Positions 24,442 to 35,800 of a stretch of DNA of 64,000 nt are shown here, piece after piece. The translations under genes and the position numbers were made by a program. The stretch is from positions 148,260,567 to 148,324,566 of the forward strand of contig NC_133650.1 in the NCBI RefSeq assembly GCF_009905375.1, given 5' to 3'. Numbering within the stretch: position 1 is the first letter of the stretch; the number at the start of each line of letters is the position of its first letter. The DNA comes from Apium graveolens (Eukaryota > Streptophyta > Magnoliopsida > Apiales > Apiaceae). The notes under the pieces are model-generated. The model was not told where the DNA came from and did not search any database. It saw only the letters and a program-made list of their open reading frames with translations.

Positions 24442-25047
24442 TGTTAGATATATTTGATAATGTCATGTCTAATATGATTTATGTTTAGTTTTCATATCTT
24501 ACTTAAACAGGACAAATCAGTACTTAACTGAAATCAGCACTTATACTGAAGTCAGAACTTAAGTCATCAGTACTTATGGTTCAGGAGATATTTATCAGAA
24601 GATAATATCAGGACTTAAAGGAAATATTCAGATAAGGAAGGCAGCTGATTTGCAGGAAGAGAAGATCTAGACAAACGTAAGAAGAGATATGTATGAAAAA
24701 TGAATTCCGTGAAGAATGGAATACTTGGAAGAAAAGATATCTGATTGATATATTTTAGGAAGCAGAATTATATTCCATATCAATTAGCGATTATCTTGTA
24801 ACTGTGTAGTATATAAACACAGACATAGGGTTTACACTATAAGTGTTATCATTATTGAGAAGATTATTCATTGTAACCCTAGCAGCTCTCGTGATATTTG
24901 TTCATCACTGAGAGAGGACAGTTCCATACTGTAACAGAGTTTATTGTTTTGAATAAAGTTTGTTTTCTGTTACTTGAGTTATTAGAGTTCGATTTGATTG
25001 TGCTATACACTGTATTCACCCCCTTCTATAGTGTGTGTGACCTAACA
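24442..25047 (+). mobile_element. Solo LTR of the copia A family inside copia A gag
   Basis: 606 bp, TGTTAGATATATTTGATAATG to GTGTGACCTAACA, flanked by perfect CAAAG duplications at 24437-24441 and 25048-25052. Removing it rejoins the gag frame (SVKYDAKSDTVKSD). It is homologous to but diverged from the host element's own LTR. It has its own TATA box (24810-24817) and motif array (24515-24617). Confidence 0.95.
24515..24617. repeat. Motif array ATCAGNACTTA in solo LTR
   Basis: Copies: ATCAGTACTTA 24515, ATCAGCACTTA 24532, GTCAGAACTTA 24551, ATCAGTACTTA 24565, ATCAGGACTTA 24607. The spacing differs from the copy at 21646-21750, while the motif is kept. Confidence 0.8.
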
Positions 25048-25160
25048 CAAAGTCTGATACTGTAAAATCTGATAAGAAAAATGTTAGCATAAACTCTGAT
25101 GTTAAATCCGCTGCAAATGTTAACAAACTTAATAAGGCCAAAGGATTTTAGCAAGTCTGG

Positions 25161-25199
25161 GTCCTTAAAACTAACCATTAGTGGTCTTTGTGATTGCAG
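25161..25199 (+). other. Copia A gag-pol gap with intron-like ends
   Basis: 39 nt beginning GTCC right after the gag TGG codon and ending GATTGCAG right before the pol codons GGC AAC. It contains TAG and TGA in the gag frame. The equivalents in copia B (38 nt, 41310-41347) and copia C (34 nt, 49461-49494) have the same ends, and in each case removal would join gag and pol in frame. The shortness argues against an ordinary plant intron. Confidence 0.45.
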
Positions 25200-26950
25200 G
25201 GCAACAGGAAGAACATCCTAGTTATGGATAGTAGATGTTCAGGACATATGACTGGAAATAAAGCCCTGCTATTAGACTTTGTTGAGAAAGCTGGCCCATG
25301 AGTTTCTTATGGAGACGGCAACTTTGGAAAAACTCTGGGATATGGCAAGATCAATCTTGGGAATGTCATCATTGAATCAGTAGCTCTAGTCACAAGACTT
25401 AAAGACAATATGTTGAGTATAAATCAAATCTGTGACAGAGGTTATCATGTGAATTTCTTTGAAGAACACTGTGAAGTTATAAGTAATTCTACAGGCAAAG
25501 TGGTTCAGAAAGGTTACAGGCATGGTAACATTTATGAAGCCAGACTTTCAACAAGTACTGATGGTTCTGCTATCTGTCTATTGAGTAGAGCATCAATTGA
25601 AGAAAGCTAGAATTGGCACAAGAAACTCTCTCATTTAAATTTCAATAATATAAATGAGCTTGTAAAGAAAAATCTTGTGAGAGGACTGCCAAAAACAGTA
25701 TTTGCTCATGATGGCCTTTGTGATTCATGTTAGAAGGCAAAACAAAGAAAATCTTCTTTCAAGAGCAAAACTCAGTCATCAATTTTTGAGCCTCATCACC
25801 TACTGTATATTGATCTATTTGGTCCAGTCAATGTCATGTTTATTGCAAAGAAGAAATATGATATGGTTATAGTGGATGAGTTCACAAGGTACACTTGGGT
25901 GTACTTCTTGCACAAGAAGAATAAAACTGCATTTACTCTAAATGATCATGTCAGACAGCTGGATAAGTTGCTCAAAGATTCTGTTAAAATAATAAGGAGC
26001 GATAATGGCACTGAGTTCAAGAATTCGATTATGGAAGAGTTCTACAAGGAGCATGGAATCAAGCAGGAATTTTCTGCACCTGGAACTCCACAGCAAAATG
26101 GAGTTGTGGAAAGAAAGAACAGGACTCTGATTGAAGCTGCATGAACAATGCTTGATGAAGCAAAGTTGCCAACCTATTTTTGGGCTGAAGCTGTGCAGAC
26201 TGCTTGTTTTACTCAAAATGCTACACTCATAAACAAGCATGAAAAAACACCATATGATATGGTGAAGAAAAAGAAGCCAAATCTAAAATACTTTCATGTA
26301 TTTGGTTGCAAGTGTTTTATTCTTAAGACTCATCCTGAACAGTTGTCAAAATTTGATCTAAAAGCTGATGAAGGAATCTTTGTTGGACATCCACTTTCCA
26401 CAAAAGCCTTCACAGTCTACAATTTAAGAACAAGGGTTGTCATGGAATCTTTCAATGTCTCTTTGGATGATAAAAAGATTACTGGACTTGAAGATTTTGA
26501 TGATCATGATCAGCTGAGATTTGAGAATGAAGATTTAAATTCTGATTCTGGAAATTCTGATGACTTAAATCCTGATCCTGTAAGTTCTATTGGATTAAGT
26601 TCTGATATCATTGAAACTGTGATAACAACTCCAAAGGAAAATGCACCTGTCCAGGGGGAGCAAGCTGAAGATATTACCACATCTCAAGACTCTCGAGAAA
26701 CATCAGAACCTGTCACTGATTCTTCAATTTCTGATTCATCTAGTTCTGATAAGCCAAGTACTGATAATTCTGAAAGCTCTGATTCTTCAACTCCTAAAAA
26801 ATCAAACTCAAATTCTGAAGTCTCAGAGAGCATAACTACAGGGGGGCATCAGAAAATCCTGATGGAGACAGCATGGATCATGGGGGAGGATCCAGTTCTA
26901 GAGACCCACTTCCATCTGCAAGGAAATGGACTAAAGCACACACACCTGAT
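25200..26950 (+). pseudogene. pol: Copia A protease and integrase
   Basis: Protease: LVMDSRCSGHMTGN, where the active site D-S-G reads D-S-R, then YGDGNFGKTLGYGKI after a stop at 25300. Integrase: NWHKKLSHLN ... GLCDSC keeps the H-H-C-C zinc site, but TAGs follow at 25608 and 25732. Core acidic residues are intact: IDLFGPV, IRSDNGTEFKN and GVVERKNRTLIE. A TGA stops the frame at 26142, and the rest (KLPTYFWAEAVQTACF to about 26550) is open. The linker to RT is Ser/Asp-rich and carries the family motif. Dead by at least four nonsense codons. Confidence 0.9.
26532..26790. repeat. Motif array AAGTTCTGAT in the integrase-RT linker
   Basis: Copies such as TAAATTCTGAT, GAAATTCTGAT, TAAATCCTGAT, TAAGTTCTGAT, TAGTTCTGAT and AAGTACTGAT follow one another. 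Here they are read as NSD/SSD/NPD/STD. They are the reverse complement of the LTR motif ATCAGNACTTA. Confidence 0.7.
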
Positions 26951-28561
26951 TTAATCATTGGAGATCCTAAAGCAGGTGTCAGAACTAGAACTGCAACTTC
27001 AAATGAATGTCTCTATCATTCCTTTCTATCTCAGACTGAACCAAAGAAAGTGGAAAAAGCTCTTCAAGATGTTGATTGGGTACAAGCAATGCAGGAAGAG
27101 TTAAATGAATTTGAAAGAAATAAAGTCTGGACCCTAGTGCCAAGACCAAAGAACAGATCTGTTGTAGGCACAAAATGGGTATTCAGAAATAAAACTGACA
27201 GTGATGGCATAGTTACAAGGAATAAAGCAAGATTGGTTACCAAAGGCTACTCTCAATAAGAGGGTATTGATTATGATGAAACATTTGCACCAGTTGCTAG
27301 ATTAGAAGCCATAAGGATATTTTTGGCTTATGCTGCTCACAAGAAGTTTAAAGTCTTTCAAATGGATGTGAAAAGTGTTTTTCTTAATGGAGAATTGGAA
27401 GAAAAGGTATATGTTGAACAACCTCCAGGCTTTGTAGATCCTAAATTTCTCAATCATGTCTACAGGCTTCACAAAGCACTTTATGGCCTTAAGCAAGCTC
27501 CAAGAGCATGGTATGAGACTTTAGCTCAATTCCTTCTAGAAAGTGGATTTCACAGAGGCACAATTGACAAGACTTTATTCTACCTCAACCATGGAAAGGA
27601 CTTACTTTTGGTACAGATATATGTTGATGATATCATATTTGGTTCTACAATTTCCAAACTTTATGAGAAGTTTGCAAAGCTAATGCAGTCAAGATATCAA
27701 ATGAGTATGATGGGAGAACTCGGCTATTTTCTGGGCCTTCAAGTCAAGAAAAATGATGAAGGCACTTTTATCTGTCAATCCAAGTACACCAGAAATTTAC
27801 TGAATAAATTTGGAATGCAAGATTGTTCAACTGCATCCACTCCCATGGCCACTGCAACCAATTTAGACAAGGATACTGGTAAATCAGTAGATATTACTAA
27901 CTACAGAGGTATGATTGGCTCCTTACTCTATCTAAATGCAAGTAGACCTGATATCATGTATGCTACCTGTCTTGGTGCAAGATTTCAGGCTGATCCAAGA
28001 GAACCTCACTTAATAGCTGTGAAAAGAATTTTCAAGTACCTTAAGGGTACAGCTGATCTAGGATTGTGGTATCCAAGGGAATCAGATTTTAAGCTAATTG
28101 GTTACTCATATGCAGATTTTGCAGGATGCAAAATAGACAGAAAAAGCACTAGTGGAAGCTGCCAACTTCTTGGAGGCAGATTGGTTTCTTGGTTTAGCAA
28201 GAAACAGAAGTCAATTTCCACATCAACAGTAGAAGCAGAATATATTGCTGCAGGAAGCTGTTATACATAGATTCTTCGGATGAAGAGTCAGTTACTGGAT
28301 TATGGGTTAGAATTTTCAAAAATCCCTATTTACTGTGATAATCAAAGTACAATTGCTATGACAGGTAATCCAGTTTAACACTCAATGACAAAGCACATCA
28401 GCATTAGGTACCATTTCATAAGGGAACATGTGGATGAAGGTACAGTGGAATTGTATTTTGTTCCAACAGATCAACAACTAGCAGATATCTTCACAAAACC
28501 CCTATATGAAGCTACTTTTATAAGATTGGTAAATGAACTTGGAACGGTTTTAGGTTCATTC
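26951..28561 (+). pseudogene. pol: Copia A reverse transcriptase and RNase H
   Basis: [32 protein letters not shown], then TAA at 27257, then [41 protein letters not shown] and the catalytic YVDD in [11 protein letters not shown], all well preserved. RNase [39 protein letters not shown], with stops at 28268 and 28376, then FTKPLYEATF. The sequence is cut at 28561 by the Tekay LTR. Confidence 0.92.
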
Positions 28562-31500
28562 TGTAACACCCTCCAAATCCGGGGTATAGATTTGGGGCAT
28601 TACTAATATCAACTATAAACTAAACCTGCATCAGCGGAATATAAATATAATTAATTTCCCCCAACTACTGCTACTCAGGATCTTTTAAGGTTAAGATTTG
28701 AAAACAAGAATGACACACTAACTTTATTACAAACCAGTTTAAAAACAATTTGTCTCAAGAACTCTCTTTATTACAAAACTTTATTCTATTTACATCTCAA
28801 ACTAAACAACTTTTATTCAACTCAACAGTACTACTTATCCTGTTACACCTAATCTGGTAGCTCAAAACTCTCTTCTGGAATAGGGAGGAACACTCTTGGT
28901 ATAAGAGGGTCCCGCCGCCTGACTCGCTTCTTGACTATGTAGGTCCTGATGGGTTTCATTCTTTACCTTAACTGAAAAACAATAGGAATAACAATAAAAG
29001 GGGATGAGCCAAAATTGCTCAACAAGCCTGCAATAATATATATAGTATAAAGGAGAAGAATAAGTGAACCGGTAACCCGCTGGTTTGAATAACCAACTGA
29101 AATTGTACTAAAATAATAAATTGCCATTACTAGAGAGTGCCAAATGAATCAAGACTGGAGATAAGAACCAACATATGCACTATAACCCGCTGATCAGTCA
29201 GGATACAGTACGGATCTATACCTAACTGCATAGACCCAACCAACATAAGGAGTACTCAGGCAACTATGGCCTATTAATTAAAGGTCTGGGTAATGCCCAG
29301 CCCATATCGTAACCATCCAGTCTAAAGCTTAGCATCCAGAACAATCAGAATGCTTTTGATGTATCCCAACATCAGGATATATCATAGTATATGAACAAGG
29401 GTAAAAGTATTGGAATATAAATAGAGGATTCAATAAATTGGGAGTAATCAAGAATCGAAATAAAATAGAAACAAGAATCAATAGATGTGTATTAGTGTAT
29501 ATGAACAAGAATTATCAAAGTGTCACTGATATGTAAAATGGGGTATATTTCACTATTATAAATTTAGAATAGGGAAAAAACTTGCCTTGCGCGTACTTAA
29601 CCTAGTTCAACTCACCGCCTTCGGTCTCTTGCTTGATCGGCCTTGCTGATACTGAATCAATCATAGAAAGATAGTCGTTTAGATAACTTACTACATACGC
29701 GTATCTCAAATTGATTCCACGTAACCCGAACAATCTACCCATGCGTTGCTAACTGACTCGAATATATACACATATAATTATATAGCACATAAGGTTCATA
29801 TAATCATGTAAAGCACATAGCACATAAAGTACATAACTGATTTTTGGACTATAAATATTTTTAGAATCGATAATAGACTCATACCTGTATTAACTAACCC
29901 TATTTGATTTTTATTATAATTTTTCAGGATTTATTTGACTCGATTCTACCCCTATTAGGGCATATAAACAATTAACTATCACAATACAACTCTCTTTGGG
30001 AAGAAATTATGATTTACAATTATTTTTATTGGATTCGTTTCATTTTTCTGAGTCTAGGAGTCTTCGTTTCACTCAAATCGGACTAACGGTTTAATTATTA
30101 TGAATTAAACAAGATTTAATTAATTAATAATTAATTATAATTAATTGTAATTAAATAATCCTTAATTATATTTTTAAATAATTAATTAATATCATTGTAT
30201 TTTAAAATAATTAATCCCTAATTATTAGGATTAATTGCAATTTATTCCAATTATTTATAAATTATTATTACTTACTCGATTAGATCGATTATTTATAAAT
30301 AAATAATCGATACAACTAATTGATACACTATTTATCGAATAGATAATTATTACTCGAATCATAATCTAACTTAACGAGCAACTACTCGTACAAATACGAG
30401 TTACCCGCGATTCTCGCATAATTATCGAACTTATACGATTAATTAATTAAAGATCTGCATTTAGTTATTCGATACGAATAATCATTACGATACTCTTCGA
30501 ATAAATAAATTATCGCTCGAATAAGAATTCTAACTTAACGAATCACTATTCGAATAGGTACGAGTTACTCGCGAATTATAATTCATATTAATCAACAATT
30601 TTTAATCCTTATTTATTAATTAATTACCTAATTATTAATTAATTACCTAATTATTAATTAATTAAATAACTAGTAAATAATTAGATAATTAATTAAATAA
30701 TTAATTAAATAACTAATTTTGAATTTCTAAATTAATAAAATAATTTGGAAATTATTAATAATATTTCTCATAATTTAAATCTAATTTTTATTAGATTTTT
30801 AGAATTATGAAAATCTGATTTTTGATTTTATAAAATATAATTAAATACATTAAGAATTTAGAAACAAGAAACAGAACTGGAAATCAGGTTTTGAAGATCA
30901 AAACCGGGTCAAAACTTCCGGGTCATCGGGTCGATAGTCGGGTCCCCAAGAACATGGGTCGACCCGCCTGAATTTGGAAAAACTCCGGCCACCTGCAGGA
31001 TTTTCCGGCGAGCAATTTCCCAGCTTCCAGGCCATCATTTCTGCAAGGTTCTTGTCCCGTTCGATTCCACGTGACTGCAGCAACACAACCCCGTTCTCCT
31101 CTTTCGCCACCGTCGCATAGGTCGTCTTCTCCGGCCAGGAACAGAGCAACGGTCGGCGAACTGCAGCAGAATCCGACGAACTCGATTTCCAGGATAAACA
31201 GACACCGTTTGATTCGTTTCTTGATGGGTTTTCACTCCAAATCACTTCAGGAACACAACCATATCAATAACATCGTCTAACAACTCCGGAAACCATTTCT
31301 CCGGCCAAATCAAAGAAATTTCCGGCCAAATACTAAACTAACAGATTCGTACATGAAAAATTACAAATAATATATCAAAATAAAGCTTATTAGTTCTACA
31401 ATCAAACTTCTATAATCAAAACAATCTCAGATTCATACAAAATCAAAAACGAACTAAAATAAAATTATATAAACTTGAAACTAAGAACTAATACCTAGAA

Positions 31501-31671
31501 CAATCGTTTGTTCAAATAAATAACATAAATCGACTGTAAACAAGTATATGAAACTATAAGAAGCATCAAATTCAACCCAGAACCCCACAATCAAAAACCC
31601 CCAATTTCAGTCCAAGAACCCTAAAATATGAATTGAAAATCTAAGCAACAAAACATGAAATTGATGGTATG
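28562..31671 (-). repeat. Tekay 3' LTR, distal (R-U5) portion
   Basis: It starts (plus view) TGTAACACCCTCC, giving the minus-strand LTR end GGGTGTTACA. With 44824-45598 the LTR is about 3.9 kb. It aligns with the solo LTR at 6414. 30120-30860 is extremely AT-rich, and 30890-31330 is GC-richer with an open minus-strand frame of 115 codons (30898-31245) that I do not recognise. No gene is supported. Confidence 0.88.
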
Positions 31672-32053
31672 TGTTAGTCCCTTAACAATGTAGCAAGAAT
31701 TACAGAAGGGGGGTTGAATGGAATTCTTGAACCTTTTTCTTGAAATAAAAATGTTCAACTCGATTATAGATATATTTGTTTTGATAAGCACAATGCGGAA
31801 TGTAAACTTAATTGAATCAAAACATAAGTAATTAAAAACAAGAGTCTTTAAAAACTTTCTAGTAGATTAAAACAATTCCACCAGAGATATATATAATATA
31901 TCGAGAGGACTCTGTGTGCAGAAATTCTCACAGCTGCTTACAAACTAGAACTACTGAGAATACAGGAAATGTTAATGATTCTGCTCACAAAGATTTCTCT
32001 GTTTTTGTGTTTCTCAGCTATCTCAGTTATTTTTCTATTTGCTACTCTCTAGG

Positions 32054-32063
32054 TTTATATAAT
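32054..32063 (-). promoter_or_regulatory. Copia B 3' LTR TATA box
   Basis: ATTATATAAA on the minus strand; the same element is at 44175-44184 in the 5' LTR. Confidence 0.65.
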
Positions 32064-32180
32064 ACCAAGATTACAAAGTCAAAAAAAACTGAACAAATAT
32101 AAAATCTAACAGTCTTAAGCTTTGCTGTTTTTCGTCCTCTATTACCCAGTTAATGGGCTTCCACAATGTGTTTGTATACA

Positions 32181-32620
32181 ACTCGACGGCTGTGTGTCAG
32201 CTTTCACTATTCAACTGATGTTTGAATTCTTGATATGATCATCCGTCGACTTTCAGATCATCCGTCGATGACTTAATTGATCATCCGTCGACTGCTATGT
32301 TAAACATCCGTTGATAGTCATTTGATCATCCGTCGAAGGCTTTGTTAATCATCCGTCGGCAGCTATTTTGGCACTTGACTTCATTTCACTTATACAGAAT
32401 TACAAGACATTACTTATGTATAATTAATCAACCTATTCTACATATCTAGTTAAAGTCAACATGACTTATATGCTACTACAGATTCTATACAAAGGTGCAT
32501 ACATCACTGTGCTACAAACTTATTATTACATAAGCTACTCACTCGATGGATAATAAGTTAATCATCCGGCGGGACTATAATGAGTTATCTGTCAGGACTA
32601 TAATTCTTATCCGTCGAGTG
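32181..32620. repeat. ATCCGTCGA motif arrays in copia B 3' LTR
   Basis: About ten copies: ACTCGACGGC 32181, ATCCGTCGAC 32241, ATCCGTCGATG 32259, ATCCGTCGAC 32283, ATCCGTTGA 32306, ATCCGTCGAA 32328, ATCCGTCGGC 32351, ACTCGATGGATA 32541, ATCCGGCGGG 32563, TATCTGTCAGG 32587, TATCCGTCGAG 32609. All lie in U3, about 120-560 bp upstream of the TATA box in element polarity. Confidence 0.9.
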
Positions 32621-32698
32621 CTACATTATTTCACTAAGTGAAATCTACTTAGATGTTTTGTTTAAGTAATCATCAAGTACACAACATATTCACAACAA

Positions 32699-32712
32699 TC
32701 TCCCCCAATTTA
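32699..32712 (-). promoter_or_regulatory. Copia B polypurine tract
   Basis: On the minus strand a TTGGGGGAGAT tract directly precedes the LTR start TGTTGTGAATATG. Confidence 0.85.
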
Positions 32713-32884
32713 TGTCTACTGGAATTGTAGCCATAAATTAAGAGATACTTGATGATAACAAAACATCCTAAACATATATCTTTAAAGATAAGTAGATAAA
32801 ACTGAAAGTGCTCCAATTAAACAAAATGTACAAGGTTTGGCTCACAGTCAGTTCAAGATGCTCCTCTAGCCTGAGCAGGTTTTT

Positions 32885-35800
32885 CTAGTTCCTTGAAGGT
32901 CTGGATCTTCTTCCAAGCTTTCTGTTGTTTTCTTCAATTTGATTCTGGAGCTGCCTGTGGAATTCTAGTTCATCAGATTCTGAGAGATCTAGCATTTCTT
33001 GCATCTCCAAGAGAGTCTCATTGCTAGAGATACTCAATTGGTCTTCTAGTCTGAAGAATCTTCTCACACCCTTATCATCCATGAATTCCATCAGCCAGTA
33101 GGGCCTTAGATGCATTCTTCTCCCTGTGTATGGGATGATTAGAGTCTTTGGGAGTGCATCTTTAGCTCTAACACTCCTCAGCTCTTCAATCCTCTTCAAT
33201 ACTAGTCTCCTTGCAGTTACATTGAACCCAAAGTTTTTCATGAAGGATGAATAGACTTTGATCAACACAGCTTGGCTTTCTTGAAGTGTCCTGTGAAGAG
33301 GCCACTGAATCTCCCTTCCTCCTTTGTACTTGAACACCAACCTTTCAGGTAGGTTTCTGTATGCATCAATTGCCCTTACTTCATCCAGTTCATCCAGATA
33401 AAGGTTTAGATCTGAGAATTCTTTGATGTCACACAAGTACAAGTAGTCTCCCCTGTTGACCTTGGGTTGAGCTTTAACTACTGACTTGGATTTGAGAGGT
33501 GACAGCTTCACTTTCTTGACTGCCCTTGATTTTGTCCTTTTTGGCTTGGTAAGGATTGGCAAGTTGAAGTCAGGAATTGGTAATTTATCCCACTCTTTTG
33601 GCTCATCCTTTGGCACAATAGGCTCTCCATGTATGTTCCTGTAGGGGTCCACCACCCTTATGTCTTCAAATACCACAGAGGGTTTTGATGCTTGAGTTTT
33701 AGCTGGTGTGGATTCCTTAGGAAATTGATCTTCCAATTCCTTGTCAACGACATCCAGTTTCCTTTTTGTTCTTCTAGCCAATTCTTTTTTTCTTGGGGAT
33801 TTCTTCTGTTCTTCAATCTTCTTCTTTGATTCAGCAGCTTCAAAAGGTTGAGAGGGAATTTGTTGAGAAGAGTTTACAGCCTGTAGCTTGGCCAAGATGA
33901 TAATCTGCTCTTTCTTTTGTTTAGATTTCTTTGCATCTAGAGCAGCTTGCCTCTTTTCCTTCTTTAATCTTGCTTTTTCTTCTTTCTTTGCTTGAGCAAA
34001 ATGTGGATGTCCAGCTACCACACAAATTTCCTTTCCATTTCTTAATATCTTAGCAATTCTCCTTTTTGAAGCTGAATCAGCTAGATCTTTATAGAAGACA
34101 ATAGATCTTGATAGAAGCTTCTTTTCATCAGGCTTGGGTATCTCATACACAGTGTACATAGGGTTCTTCCAAGATGACTTTGGATAATTTGCCCTTGGTT
34201 TAAGAATTATTTCAGCCTTTGTAGACTTGATGCAGGAAGATTGTCCTTTTTCCAGATAGTTCATGCTCATCTCATTCACACTGATTGGCTTGACATGAGA
34301 GTGATGGATGGCTGACTGAACTGGCTCCTTGACTAGTTCAAACTTTTTCTGTATATCCTCATCAATCTTATCCCAGTTGATCAAACTCAACTTTCCTTTT
34401 TCAGCAACTTTCAAATTTGCTGCTGCTGCTTTAATTAGATCTATACCATCTGCAACTGGTGGCTTGGAGATAGTAATTGAAGGTACAATTACTTTGCTGA
34501 TTTGTACTTGAAGTTTCTCCCCCTCTGTTGGTCCTTTCTCCCCCTTACTTGATTCTCTCTCCCCCTTTTTGTTATCATCAAGTTAAGGAGTTAGGCCTTG
34601 TACTTTAGCCAGTTGCATGAGAAGATTTTTCTGTGTCTGTTGATTTTGAAGAAGAATAGCCACTGAATCTTCAATAACTTGAACTCTGTTTTCCAGCTTG
34701 GCTAGCTTCTTTTCAGAGTCTGATTCTCTCCTCAATCTTAGTAGTAGATCTTGTATGGTACCATATGGCATTACTGAATCCAGCTTCTCAGAGTTATAGA
34801 TCTTCAAGTCAGCTATATCTCTTTTCAGTTCATCCACACTGAGATTCTGTCTTAAGTGCTGGATCTTCATTAGATGTAGGGAGTCTAGGTGAGCTTGAAG
34901 AACAGCCTTGGTACCAGCATCTGAAGTTTTCTGAGGGGCCTGTTGAATAGCCATTACTTGTTTGACCAAAGACACCTCAAATTGTCCTGGTGTAGTTTCC
35001 TTTGCCCATGCCCATTTAGGTAAACTTAAAGCAGAACTTGGGCCTTCAGCTCCCCCTAAGTTCATGTTTCCATCCAAAGAACCAGAGTCATCATCATTAG
35101 AATTTACTCCAAATTCTTCAGATGGCTCTCCAGCTTGAAAAGGCATTCTGTTAACAGCAGCTTTATCTATTTGAAGAGATTATGTGGTGTGCACTAAATT
35201 CAAAGTTTGCTCTGCCTCCACATTGCCCTGAGCAGCCAACAATTGATAGGCTGACACAGGATGAGTAAAAGTGTCAGCATCTAAGGAAATGTTATCAATT
35301 TCAGCTTTGTAATGTTGCTGAAATTGTCTTTCCTTTTCAGCATCATCCACAATTATTGACTCACTAGCAATGGCTGGATCCATCCTTATTTCTCCTATAC
35401 ATGCCTTTCTTTCATAATCTCTCTTTTGTTGCATCAGGGTCTCACCCTGGCTCCCCACCCTCACACCCTCACCTTCACCTACTAAGGTGGGACTCCTCTC
35501 ACTCACTTTTGCCAATCCTGAATAAATGGATTGCTGAGATTCACTCTTTTCCTCTCCTTTTGCCTGGGAGCAACCCACCCTCTCACTCAAAGCACTCTCC
35601 TCTCTCAGTCCTAAGAGTGACTGTATTACCACTAAATCTTCTGCACTAGAAATAATTGAAGTTTGAATTTGTACAGAGACACTCGATGGATAAGTTATAT
35701 CCATCGAGTGAGTGGTAAAGCTATCTGACGGATAACTGCTATTAAGCTTATCTGTCGGGATACAATCACTACTCGACGGATGAGCAATATCCATCGAGAG

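Larger units (their letters stand above)
22227..25160 (+). pseudogene. gag: Copia A gag, interrupted by a solo LTR
   Basis: The start is ATG 22227 (MSEEGENPTKPAK). The copia gag (UBN2-like) region has a TGA at about 22348 where Trp is expected, a frameshift near 22590, then LTQEYEHFDSKRDESLTDLYDRI. More stops follow at about 22816, 22935 and 23108. The open part 23125-24447 has zinc knuckle CYNCGEKGHISPDC, a charged coiled-coil stretch, and a second knuckle CYNCGNSNHLASFC. A third, CGSIWHSIYTC, is weaker. The frame is split at 24441 by the solo LTR, resumes at 25053, and ends with the conserved QVW at 25160. The product would be capsid/nucleocapsid. The Ser/Asp-rich linker is built from the AAGTTCTGAT motif. 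Confidence 0.85.
21576..28561 (+). mobile_element. Copia A: SIRE/Maximus-type Ty1/copia, 3' part outside window
   Basis: Plus-strand order: LTR, primer-binding site, gag, protease, integrase, RT, RNase H, the copia order. It is inserted in the Athila 3' LTR (left flank CTTAG) and is cut near the end of RNase H at 28561 by the Tekay LTR. Its ORF3 and 3' LTR should lie beyond the window. Several stops and one gag frameshift inactivate it, but RT and integrase catalytic residues remain. A solo LTR of the same family sits in gag. Confidence 0.9.
31672..32698 (-). repeat. Copia B 3' LTR
   Basis: 1,027 bp, TGTTAGTCCCTTAAC to TTCACAACA in plus view. On the minus strand the order is U3 (motif arrays), TATA at 32054-32063, then R-U5. 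Confidence 0.95.

Noticed and set aside
30898..31245. Minus-strand frame of 115 codons in the Tekay LTR
   Set aside because: No recognisable domain, and I could not confirm it in the homologous part of the solo LTR at 8300-8760. It may be a leader ORF, but is not supported as a gene.
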